Source of the DNA: Streptomyces sp. ST2-7A | Lineage (GTDB): Bacteria > Actinomycetota > Actinomycetes > Streptomycetales > Streptomycetaceae | Assembly: GCF_021390475.1 (NCBI RefSeq) | Contig: NZ_JAJUWS010000008.1 | Location: 62,001-126,000 of the forward strand | Length of the DNA: 64,000 bases | Reading direction: 5' to 3' | Shown here: in pieces, positions 42,835 through 51,086 of the stretch | Layout: every line of letters starts with the position of its first letter | How positions within the stretch are numbered: position 1 is the first letter of the stretch | The notes under the pieces: model-generated | What the model saw: the letters and a program-made list of their open reading frames with translations, nothing else | Database searches by the model: none | Told to the model about the DNA's origin: nothing | Made by a program: the position numbers and the translations under genes

Positions 42835-43910
42835 CGGCCCCACCCCGCCAGGTGCGCGTCGATCCCGGCCAGCAGGCGGGCCCCGCCCGCCGGGTCGATG
42901 AACGACTGACGGACGGCGGAGCGGGCCAATTCGGCCAACCCGGACTCGTCCAGCCCGAGCAGCTCACCGGCGATCAGGTACTCCCGATCGATATCGGTGC
43001 CGAACATCGGTGGATCATCGCTGTTGATCGAGAACGGCACCCCGGCCGCCACGATCGCCGGAAGCGGGTGCTCGGCGAGGGAGGACACCGAGCGGGTCGC
43101 GACGTTGGAGGTCGGGCAGATCTCCAACGGAATGCCCCGCTCCGCCAACTCCTCCATCAGCGCCGGGTCCTCCACGGCCCGGATGCCGTGACCGATCCGC
43201 TCCGCCCGCAGCGCGTCCACCGCCTCCCGGACGGAGGTCGCGTCGCTCGACTCCCCGGCGTGCGGCACGCTGTGCAGACCCTCGGCGATCGCCCGGTCGA
43301 AGAACGGCTTGAACCGCGCCCGTCCCACCCCGAGTTCCGGCCCTCCGAGTCCGAAGGAGACCAGCCCCTCCGGCCGCAGTTCACAGGCCATCCGGGTGGT
43401 CTCCTCGGCGGCCGGGAGCCCCAATTCGCCGGGGATGTCGAAACACCAGCGCAGCACGATGCCCCGGTCCCGTTCGACGGCCACCCGGGCGTCCTCGATC
43501 GCCTCCATGAATGCCTCCGGCGCGATCCCGCGCCGGGTGGAGGTCACCGGAGTGACCGTCAACTCCGCGTAGCGCACGTTCCGGTCGGCCAGATCGCGGC
43601 CCACCTCGTAGGTGAGCAGCCGCACGTCCTCGGGGTCGCGGATCAGATCCACCACCGAGATGTAGACCTCGACGAAGTGTGCGAAGTCCCGGAAGGTGAA
43701 GTACTCCGCCAGCGCCCCCGGATCCTTCGGCACCGGGGAGTCGGGGTGTCGGGCGGCCAGGGCGGCGACGGTGTGCGGGGCCGCGGAGCCCACGTGGTGG
43801 ACGTGCAGTTCGGCTTTGGGCAACGCCGCGACGAAGGCCGCGCGGTCCGCCGACGGGGTCCCCGCCACCGGGGCGGGGTCGGGGGTGGGTGCTGGGGGCA
43901 CCTGGGGCAC
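42831..43910 (-). CDS. add: adenosine deaminase family protein
   Basis: A 359-residue zinc amidohydrolase expected to deaminate adenosine or a close analogue. Metal and catalytic motifs: PKAELHVHHVGS (His-x-His), SVPHAGESSDATS (His/Glu), AERIGHGIRA and FSINSDDPPMFGTD (Asp-Asp). The HVHHVGS form of the first motif marks the Streptomyces subgroup and differs from the HLHLDG of classical enzymes, so the natural substrate may be a modified nucleoside. The N-terminus is Pro-rich. It is the promoter-proximal partner of the phosphodiesterase gene. Nothing is seen in the 295 bp upstream. Confidence 0.85.
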   Translation of the reverse strand: MPQVPPAPTPDPAPVAGTPSADRAAFVAALPKAELHVHHVGSAAPHTVAALAARHPDSPVPKDPGALAEYFTFRDFAHFVEVYISVVDLIRDPEDVRLLTYEVGRDLADRNVRYAELTVTPVTSTRRGIAPEAFMEAIEDARVAVERDRGIVLRWCFDIPGELGLPAAEETTRMACELRPEGLVSFGLGGPELGVGRARFKPFFDRAIAEGLHSVPHAGESSDATSVREAVDALRAERIGHGIRAVEDPALMEELAERGIPLEICPTSNVATRSVSSLAEHPLPAIVAAGVPFSINSDDPPMFGTDIDREYLIAGELLGLDESGLAELARSAVRQSFIDPAGGARLLAGIDAHLAGWGR

Positions 43911-44205
43911 GGGGCTCTCCCTTGGGTTCCTCGGGGTTCACCGGCCGCCCGGCGGGGCGCCGGTTCGGCGACTCATCCTAGAAAGGCTCCCGGGGGTCGG
44001 GCACCCGGGCTTCCCCGGATCGTCCCCTCCACCTGTCCCTTCGCCCCGTTTCGACACCCGGCCGCCACGCCGACGCCCCCACCGGCCCGCCCCGGGGAAA
44101 ACCGTTCGAAATTTTCCGCGCGACCCGCGTCATGAATACGTTCCCGCTCGCTCCCTCCTGGTGGGAACGGCACCGACGGGCGGTGCCGGCACGGGAGGAG
44201 ATGCC

Positions 44206-44679
44206 ATGAACGGGAGCGTGCCGGAGCGGAGCGTGCTGGAGTGGCTGGCGAGCGCGGCGACGGAGCCGGAGGCGTGGTTGCGAGCGGTGGAGCGCGCCCC
44301 CCACCGGGCGGCCCCGCTGCCCTGCGGGCGCCGGTGGGACGTCCTGGTCCTGCCCGCCCGCCTCGGGCCGCCGACGCTGGAGGTGCTGCGCGGGCTCGTG
44401 CCCGCGCCCGGGCCGGTGTTGGGAGACCTCGGGGAGGGGGATACCGGGAGGGTCGGTTTCCTGGTGCCGGTCGGCACGGCCGGCTGCTGGCTGGGCACCG
44501 GCGTGCGCTGCGCCGGCGAGGGGGAGCGGGTTCCGGTGCCGCACCCGGCGCGGAACACCGGTCCGGGGGTGCGGTGGCTCTCGGCCCCGGACGGCTCGGG
44601 TCGATTGGTGGACCCCCGACTGCTGGAACTCGCGATGCACGAGGCGGCGATCCGGATGGTGCCGGTCGGCTCCCGGTGA
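44206..44679 (+). CDS. conserved actinobacterial protein resembling a prim-pol N-terminal domain
   Basis: A 157-residue soluble protein: SVLEWLASAATEPEAWLRAVERAP, CGRRWDVLVLPARLGPPTLEVL, GRVGFLVPVGTAGCWLGTGVRC and the end VDPRLLELAMHEAAI. The layout recalls small Streptomyces proteins annotated as bifunctional DNA primase/polymerase-like, which keep part of the fold but lack a clear active site. No catalytic residues could be assigned. GGGAGGAG precedes the ATG by about 5 nt. It stands alone; 408 bp of GC-rich DNA without a gene follow before gabT. Confidence 0.55.
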   Translation: MNGSVPERSVLEWLASAATEPEAWLRAVERAPHRAAPLPCGRRWDVLVLPARLGPPTLEVLRGLVPAPGPVLGDLGEGDTGRVGFLVPVGTAGCWLGTGVRCAGEGERVPVPHPARNTGPGVRWLSAPDGSGRLVDPRLLELAMHEAAIRMVPVGSR

Positions 44680-45087
44680 GCCCGCCGCCGGTCGCGGGGT
44701 CGAATACGGAAGGGAAAGGGGACGCGGGGCCGGGCGGACACGAGGGGAGGGGGCGCGGGGTGGCTCCGGGAACGGCGAGGACGGCCCCGGAGCAGGGGGA
44801 GAGTTCCGGAACGGCCCCGGGTGCCGGGATCCACGGGCCCCGTCCCCGGGCAGCAGCGGGGTCGGAGCCGCTCGAAGGACGGGGGACGGGGGCCGGTCCC
44901 GGCGGTTCCCGAGCCGATTCCCCGTGGACGGGGCGGGGAGCGGGGAGGGAGGCGCGCGCTCCCCCTCACACCTTCTTCGTCCCCGCCCCGTCCTCCGGCG
45001 GCCCGGCCACCGCTTCACGGACCTCCTCGCGGCCCCGCCGCGTACCGTCCCGGCCGGGGCCCCTCCCGCCCGGCCGGCGGCACCGGC

Positions 45088-46449
45088 TCACAGGGCGGCG
45101 AACGCCCCCTCCAGCACGTCCAGCGCGTCCACCAGCAGGTCCTCGCCGATCACCAGCGGCGGGAGGAAGCGCAGGACGTTCCCGTACGTGCCACAGCTGA
45201 GCACCAGCACACCCTCGGCGTGGCAGTGTCGGACCACGGCGGCGGTCACCTCCGGGTTCGGCTCCGTGCCGCCCGGCCGCACCAGCTCCACCGCCAGCAT
45301 CGCGCCGCGCCCGCGCACCTCGCCGATCACCTCGAACCGCTCGGCCATCTTCCGCAGCCGCGGCTCCATGACCTCCTCGATCCGCCGGGCCCGGGCGTTG
45401 AGGTCCATGCCGCGCATCGTCTCGATGGCACCGAGGGCGGCGGCGCACGCCACCGGATTGCCGCCGTAGGTCCCGCCCAGCCCACCGGAGTGCACCGAAT
45501 CCATGATCTCCGCCCGGCCGGTGACCGCCGCCAGTGGCAGACCACCGGCGATGCCCTTGGCGGTGGTGATCAGGTCCGGCACGACGCCCTCGTGATCGCA
45601 GGCGAACCAGTCACCGGTCCGGCAGAAGCCGCTCTGGATCTCGTCCGCGATGAAGACGATGCCGTGCTCGCGGGCGAATTCCGCGAGCCGGGGCAGGAAT
45701 CCCGGAGCCGGCTCGATGAACCCGCCCTCGCCCAGCAGCGGCTCGATCAGGATGGCGGCGGTGTTCTCCGCCCCCACCTCCTTGACGATCCGCTCGATCG
45801 CCAGCGCCGCGGCCTCCTCGGCGCAGTGCTCCGGGCCGGTCGGCCACCGGTAGGGGTAGGCCACCGGCATCCGGTGGATCTCGGGCGCGAACGGGCCGAA
45901 GCCGTGCTTGTAGGGCATGTTCTTCGCGGTCAGCGCCATCGTCAGGTTGGTGCGCCCGTGGTACCCGTGCTCGAAGACCACCACGGCCTGTCGGCCGGTG
46001 TGGTATCGGGCGATCTTCACGGCGTTCTCCACCGCCTCCGCGCCGGAGTTGAAGAGCGCGGATTTCTTGGCGTGGTCGCCCGGGGTCAGCCGGGCCAGTT
46101 CCTCGCACACCTCGACGTACCCCTCGTAGGGGGTGACCATGGCGCAGGTGTGGGTGAAACGGCCCAACTGCTCGCCGGCCCGCCGCACCACGGCCTCGGC
46201 GCTGTTGCCCACCGAGGTCACGGCGATGCCGGAGCCCAGGTCGATCAGGGCGTTCCCGTCCACGTCCTCCACGATCCCGCCGCCGGCGCGGGAGACGAAC
46301 ACCGGCAGCACCGCGCCGACGCCGTCAGCGACGGCGGCCCGCTTGCGTTCCCACATCTCCCTCGAGAGCGGGCCGGGAATCTCGGTGACGACGCGCCGCT
46401 CCTGGGGAACGGTGGGGCCCCCGACGGGGCCGGCGGTGGTGGTGGTCAT
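45088..46449 (-). CDS. gabT: 4-aminobutyrate aminotransferase
   Basis: Class III PLP aminotransferase, 453 residues, converting GABA plus 2-oxoglutarate to succinic semialdehyde plus glutamate. Motifs: DLGSGIAVTSVGNS, FNSGAEAVENAVKIARYHTGR, FEHGYHGRTNLTMALT, VFIADEIQSGFCRTG (Asp binding the PLP nitrogen) and the Schiff-base Lys in DLITTAKGIAGGLPL. The ATG at 46449 (GAGGAG about 10 nt upstream) is preferred over a GTG 9 nt earlier. It should act downstream of the aldehyde dehydrogenase encoded at 40153 and upstream of that encoded at 53317. 263 bp upstream hold no gene. Confidence 0.93.
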   Translation of the reverse strand: MTTTTAGPVGGPTVPQERRVVTEIPGPLSREMWERKRAAVADGVGAVLPVFVSRAGGGIVEDVDGNALIDLGSGIAVTSVGNSAEAVVRRAGEQLGRFTHTCAMVTPYEGYVEVCEELARLTPGDHAKKSALFNSGAEAVENAVKIARYHTGRQAVVVFEHGYHGRTNLTMALTAKNMPYKHGFGPFAPEIHRMPVAYPYRWPTGPEHCAEEAAALAIERIVKEVGAENTAAILIEPLLGEGGFIEPAPGFLPRLAEFAREHGIVFIADEIQSGFCRTGDWFACDHEGVVPDLITTAKGIAGGLPLAAVTGRAEIMDSVHSGGLGGTYGGNPVACAAALGAIETMRGMDLNARARRIEEVMEPRLRKMAERFEVIGEVRGRGAMLAVELVRPGGTEPNPEVTAAVVRHCHAEGVLVLSCGTYGNVLRFLPPLVIGEDLLVDALDVLEGAFAAL

Positions 46450-46712
46450 GGGGCGCACTCCTCGGGCACGAGGAGCGGCACGACCCGGCCGGGCCCGCGA
46501 CCCGGACGCCGCCTCCCCGGTGGGAACGGGAGGGGCCGGGGGCGGGGCACGGCGGGCGGTGGCGCTCCGGGATTCGGCTTCCTGTCCCGCAGGCTAGGTC
46601 CGGCCGGTCGCGGGGGGCATGCACCGCCACGGCGCACTCACCCGTCCGTCTTGGCCATCCGGGACAGGACCGCCCGGCCGGCCCCCCACCGCGTTCCGGA
46701 CGCGGGGCCGGT

Positions 46713-48086
46713 TCAGCGGTCCAGCCCGGGGATGTGCGTCGGCGCGGGACAGATGCGTTCGCCGGCGGCGTCGAAGACGTACAACCGGTCGAGGTCGATG
46801 AGCAGGGGCACCCGTTCGCCGAGTCGGGGCCGCACCTCGCCGGCGGTGCGCACCACCAGGTTGGCGGCCATCCGCTCGGGTGGGCCCGCCTCGCCCGCGC
46901 CGAGCGCCGGACGCTCCAGGGTCTCGAGCGCGCCCCCCGACCCGGGGCCGCCCGGGGGCGCCCCGTGACGGGCCGGAGCGGAGCCGCGCGAGCGCCGGCG
47001 CAGCCGGCCCAACGCCCCGGAGGCGGAGCCGTCGCGGCGCCGGCCGCCCCCGGGGCGGCGCGGCGCCTCCAGGATCCCCACGTCGGCCGGCTCCCCGCCG
47101 ATGTCGACGTGCACCAGGGATTCGTGCCCCTGGAACTCCACGTGCCGCACCACGCCCCGCAGTACCGCCTCGGAGGGACGCACCGCCCGTGGCGAGGCGA
47201 TGCGGACGGCCTCCGAGCGCAGCCCCACGGTCAGGTCACGCCCCATCTGGATGCGCAACAACTGGTGGTCCGGACTCAGCGGCTCGGGCAACAGCATCTT
47301 CTGCGCCCCGAAGTCCAGGCTCATCCGCCCGCCCAGGGGGGCCAGCACCCGGGCGCGCAGCAGATTGATCCGCGGCGTGCCGACGAAGGCCGCGACGAAG
47401 ACGTTGCTCGGCAGGTGGTAGACCTCGCGGGCCGGTCCGGCCTGCTGGATCACCCCGTCGCGCATCACCACCACCCGGTCGCCCAGGGACATCGCCTCGG
47501 CCTGGTCGTGGGTCACGTAGACGGTGGTCACGCCCAGGTGGTGGGTGAGGGCGGAGATCTCGGCGCGCAGGCGGTTGCGGAGCTTGGCGTCGAGGTTGGA
47601 GAGCGGTTCGTCCATCAGGAAGGTGCTGGGACGGCGCACGATCGCCCGCCCCATGGCGACCCGTTGCCGTTCGCCGCCGGACATCCGGGCGGGAAGGCGG
47701 TCCAGGAGTTCCCGGATGCCCAACATGTGGGCGGTGGACTCGATGCGTCGGCCGTGGTCGCCCCCGCCGTGCTCCATGCGCAGCGGGAACTCCATGTTCC
47801 CCCGCCCCGTCATGTTCGGGTACAGCGCGTAGTGCTGGAAGACCATCGCCAGACGCCGGTCACCGGGGGAGAGGTCGGCCGCCGACTCGCCGTCCAGCAG
47901 GACATCCCCCGAGGTGGGTGCCTCCAGTCCCGCGATCAGCCGCAGAACGGTGGACTTTCCGCAACCGGAGGGGCCGAGCAGGACCACGAACTCGCCGGGC
48001 GCGATGTCCAGCGAGAACCGGTCCACCGCCGGGATGGACCGCGGATAGACCTTGGAGACGTCTTGCAGGGAAATGGCGCGTGTCAT
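46713..48086 (-). CDS. UgpC/MsiK-type ABC transporter ATP-binding protein
   Basis: A 457-residue sugar-type ABC ATPase. Walker A GPSGCGKST, Q-loop MVFQHYALYPNMT, signature MSGGERQRVAMGRAI, Walker B FLMDEPLSNLDA and H-loop VTHDQ are intact; the C-terminal regulatory (TOBE/MalK-like) domain is interrupted by an Arg/Gly/Pro-rich insert at about residues 345-410. Such ATPases serve several importers lacking their own ATPase, and the sugar importer encoded at 58767-62624 has none; that link is inference. A small inverted repeat CCTATC-AACC-GATAGG lies 93 bp upstream (48179-48194). Confidence 0.85.
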   Translation of the reverse strand: MTRAISLQDVSKVYPRSIPAVDRFSLDIAPGEFVVLLGPSGCGKSTVLRLIAGLEAPTSGDVLLDGESAADLSPGDRRLAMVFQHYALYPNMTGRGNMEFPLRMEHGGGDHGRRIESTAHMLGIRELLDRLPARMSGGERQRVAMGRAIVRRPSTFLMDEPLSNLDAKLRNRLRAEISALTHHLGVTTVYVTHDQAEAMSLGDRVVVMRDGVIQQAGPAREVYHLPSNVFVAAFVGTPRINLLRARVLAPLGGRMSLDFGAQKMLLPEPLSPDHQLLRIQMGRDLTVGLRSEAVRIASPRAVRPSEAVLRGVVRHVEFQGHESLVHVDIGGEPADVGILEAPRRPGGGRRRDGSASGALGRLRRRSRGSAPARHGAPPGGPGSGGALETLERPALGAGEAGPPERMAANLVVRTAGEVRPRLGERVPLLIDLDRLYVFDAAGERICPAPTHIPGLDR

Positions 48087-48566
48087 CGATCCACCAGGTG
48101 CAGGCGACGTTGCCGATGACGGTGGAACGTAGCGCAGTCGCACGGGTGACGGAACGGTTTCGACGCGATCCTTCGTTCCCTATCAACCGATAGGCGCGGT
48201 TGGGGAAGTGGTGCGGTTTTTGGTCGGGTCGTCCCGGGGGTACCTTCACGCGCTCCCTGTCACATTCCCCACACCCGTCACATCGGGTGCGAATGTCGCC
48301 CTCCCGTGCCCGCTCCGTGGCGTCCCGGTGCGCGCGGTGTAGCCGTCCGGGATGCCGTCGGTCCACGTCCCCGGGAGGCCGGCCCGGGGACGTCCGACGG
48401 GTCATCGCCCCGGACCGTGCCGTGTGTTGGGCCCGGAAGCATCCCGGGAGGCAGCCCGGGCACGTACATTTGGGTGATCAACGATGCGGATCGGCGTACG
48501 CGTCGGGCGCACACGTCGGGCGGACGACGCGGCACGGGCGGACGGGCCCGGGCAGGGGGCACAGGG
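48087..48566. other. divergent intergenic region
   Basis: 480 bp between the ABC ATPase and the NTPase genes. Holds the inverted repeat at 48179-48194 and a T-rich patch (GGTTTTTGG near 48213); otherwise no gene or known motif is visible. Confidence 0.5.
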
Positions 48567-50954
48567 ATGAGCAAGGACGGCACGCGCCACGACCACCACC
48601 CCGACCCCGGCGGGCACCCCGCCCATCGCCCCGGTCCCGTACCCGTCGTGCCCGGGCCCCGGGCCGGCGATGACGTCCCGCCGCCCACCGGCCTCGCAGC
48701 CTGGTTGCTCTCCCCCCGGCCGCCGTCCCCACCGGGAGTGTGGCGCGAGGGTCGGGTGGCCAAGCCGGACGAGGACCCCGGGGCCATGGGGGATCGGGAG
48801 CTTTTCGGCGGCGCGCTGCTCGCCCTGCTCGGCGCGCTGCTGCTCTGGTCGCTGTGCTGGAACGGCTACATCAGGATCTGGTTGTGGCCCCTGGAGTGGG
48901 TCACCACGGACGCCTGGCGCGGCACCCGGCTGCACGTCACCGCCACCTACGCCTACTACGTCCTCTTCGCACTGCTCCTGATATGGGTGTTCGGGAGGAT
49001 CGGCGACTGGTCGCGGGTCTGGCGCCGGGTGCGCCCCGGGGTGCTCCGCCTGGCCCTGGTACCCGCGGACACGCCCCCGTTGCCCGTCGCCCGAACCCGC
49101 CGGGCCGTCGCCGCCCTCCTGGCCGGCGCCCTGGCCTGGGGCCTGAGCTTCGGCGGGGTCTGGCTCTTCTGGTTGGAGCCCCTGTGGGCGGTGGTTCCCG
49201 ACTCCTGGTGGGAGGAGGGCGACACCACCGCCTACGTCGTCGCCTACACCATCCACTACGCGCTGTGGACGGCGCTGCTGGTGGCCGTCGCAGCCCTGCT
49301 CGGCGGGTGGCGGGGTGCGGCCCGCCTGCTGTGGGGCGGTCGGGACGCCGCGTACGGGAGCGGGGGACGCGACGGCGAGGGCGCGCCGCTCCCCGACCCC
49401 ACACGATGGGACGAGCTCCGCGAGGCCGGACTGTCCCGCGCCGCCGACCGTCTGCGCGCCGACGCCCTGTCCGGCGCCATGAACGACGTGGACCACGTCC
49501 GCCTCGCGGAACTGTGGCGCCGGGCCCGCTCCGTCCCCGAGGCCCGCGACGCCTTCGGCCTCGCCGTCGAGGCCGAAGGGGCCGGCGCCCTGCTCCACCC
49601 CTCCGGGGCCCGTGATCTGCCGGTCCGCACCGCCCGCCACGACCCGCTCACCGGGCAGGTGCTCATCGGCCGTGCCGTCCCCGATGAGCGCAACCCCTAC
49701 AGTCACCGCGGCGAGGCCGTCGCGCTCGACCCGGAGGTGTTGGGCACCTCCCTGGTGGCGATCGGCCCGCCGGGTTCGGGCAAGACCGGTCGGGTGATCC
49801 GGCCGGTGATCGAGGCGCTGTGCCTGCGGGCCCTCGCCGGCCGGGCGACCGTCGTCGCGGTCGGGGCGGCGGGCGCCGGACTCGGTGCCGATGAGGCGTT
49901 CGACGTGCTCATCCGGGTGGGTGATCCCGACTCCCCGTACCTGCTCGACCCCTGGGGCGGTTGCGAGGACACCGACGAGGCCGCCGCCCTGCTCGCCGAG
50001 GCCCTGGTGGGCGGGGGGCGGGACGACCCCGAGGAGGCGGCCGTCGCGATCGCCCAGCTCATCGGCCCCTACCGCGCCGCCTACGGACACTTCCCCGGCG
50101 TGCCGGAACTGCGTGCCCTGCTGGACGGCGCCACCGCCCTGCTCAACACCCTGCACGACGACCTCGGCCGCTCCGGCGGCCGTGCCCACCAGCGGGATCT
50201 GGTCCTGCGGGCCCGGCAGGCCGAGCGGCCCGACGACATCGGCCGTCGCCTGGCCGATCGCCTCGGATTGCTGGAACGCGCCGGTGTGGCGGGCCCGGCG
50301 GACCCGGCACGGCGCGCGCGGCCGTTCGCGGTCGGAGTCCCGGACCGCCCGTCGCGGGTGCGGGTGGACCTGCCCGCCGGCGGCCACGCCGAGGCCGGGC
50401 GGATCATCGTCCGACTGCTGCTGACCCGCTTCGCCTCCGCCGTCGCCCGGCGCCCCGACCGAACCCTCTTCGCCTGTCTGGTACTGGACGACGCGGCCTC
50501 CGCGCTGACCCCGGGCACGGTGCGGGCCCTGGCCCGGCTGCGGCCGGCCGGCGCCGGGGCGGTCCTGGCCCTGAACTCCCTGGACGAGGTCCCCGAGCCG
50601 CTGCGGCCCGCCCTGCTCGGCACCGTCGGATGCCGGATGGCGTTCTCCGGCATCACCACCTGGGACGCTGAGCACTTCGCCCGGGCCTGGGGCAAGGAGT
50701 GGACCGAGGACCGGGACGTCACCCGTGCCCCGGACCGCACCGGTGGCGTGGTCAAGCGGACGGTGCGCGGCGTCCGCCGGTTGTTCACCGGGCGGGAGAC
50801 CACCACCGAGACGGTCACCGTGCGGCGGGTGGAACGGGAACGGTGGCCCGCCTCCGAACTGGCACACCGGCTGCCGCCGCGCCACGCGGTGCTCTCGGTC
50901 ACCAGTACGGAGGGGGAGAGCGGCCCGCCGATCCTGGTCCGACTGGGCGACTGA
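48567..50954 (+). CDS. membrane-anchored TraD/VirD4-like P-loop NTPase
   Basis: A 795-residue protein, conserved as an ATP/GTP-binding protein in Streptomyces. After a Pro/His-rich N-terminus of about 70 residues come four hydrophobic segments (LFGGALLALLGALLLWSLCW, YAYYVLFALLLIWVFG, AVAALLAGALAWGLSFGGVWLF, ALWTALLVAVAALLGG), then a cytoplasmic ATPase with Walker A GPPGSGKTGR and a hydrophobic strand ending in DD (FACLVLDDAASAL) as Walker B. The order resembles coupling ATPases of secretion/conjugation systems, yet no other transfer gene is near. Role unknown. A strong hairpin follows. Confidence 0.75.
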   Translation: MSKDGTRHDHHPDPGGHPAHRPGPVPVVPGPRAGDDVPPPTGLAAWLLSPRPPSPPGVWREGRVAKPDEDPGAMGDRELFGGALLALLGALLLWSLCWNGYIRIWLWPLEWVTTDAWRGTRLHVTATYAYYVLFALLLIWVFGRIGDWSRVWRRVRPGVLRLALVPADTPPLPVARTRRAVAALLAGALAWGLSFGGVWLFWLEPLWAVVPDSWWEEGDTTAYVVAYTIHYALWTALLVAVAALLGGWRGAARLLWGGRDAAYGSGGRDGEGAPLPDPTRWDELREAGLSRAADRLRADALSGAMNDVDHVRLAELWRRARSVPEARDAFGLAVEAEGAGALLHPSGARDLPVRTARHDPLTGQVLIGRAVPDERNPYSHRGEAVALDPEVLGTSLVAIGPPGSGKTGRVIRPVIEALCLRALAGRATVVAVGAAGAGLGADEAFDVLIRVGDPDSPYLLDPWGGCEDTDEAAALLAEALVGGGRDDPEEAAVAIAQLIGPYRAAYGHFPGVPELRALLDGATALLNTLHDDLGRSGGRAHQRDLVLRARQAERPDDIGRRLADRLGLLERAGVAGPADPARRARPFAVGVPDRPSRVRVDLPAGGHAEAGRIIVRLLLTRFASAVARRPDRTLFACLVLDDAASALTPGTVRALARLRPAGAGAVLALNSLDEVPEPLRPALLGTVGCRMAFSGITTWDAEHFARAWGKEWTEDRDVTRAPDRTGGVVKRTVRGVRRLFTGRETTTETVTVRRVERERWPASELAHRLPPRHAVLSVTSTEGESGPPILVRLGD

Positions 50955-50977
50955 CCACGGCCCCGGAGCGGCCTGCC

Positions 50978-51016
50978 CCGCCCCGATGGCGCCGGGCCCC
51001 GGCGCCATCGGGGCGG
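50978..51016 (+). terminator. terminator after the membrane NTPase gene
   Basis: CCGCCCCGATGGCGCCGG (50978-50995) and CCGGCGCCATCGGGGCGG (50999-51016) pair perfectly over 18 bp around a 3-nt loop, 24 nt after the stop. Confidence 0.7.
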
Positions 51017-51086
51017 TACCGTTGCGGGTGAACGGCCGGGACCGCCCGCCGTCCCATCCGGTGAGCCCCGCCGTCCGAGGACCAGA

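Noticed and set aside
42831..43910. Adenosine deaminase with a damaged metal site
   Set aside because: HVHHVGS still contains the required His-x-His pair, and the other motifs are intact; this is a subgroup form, not a defect.
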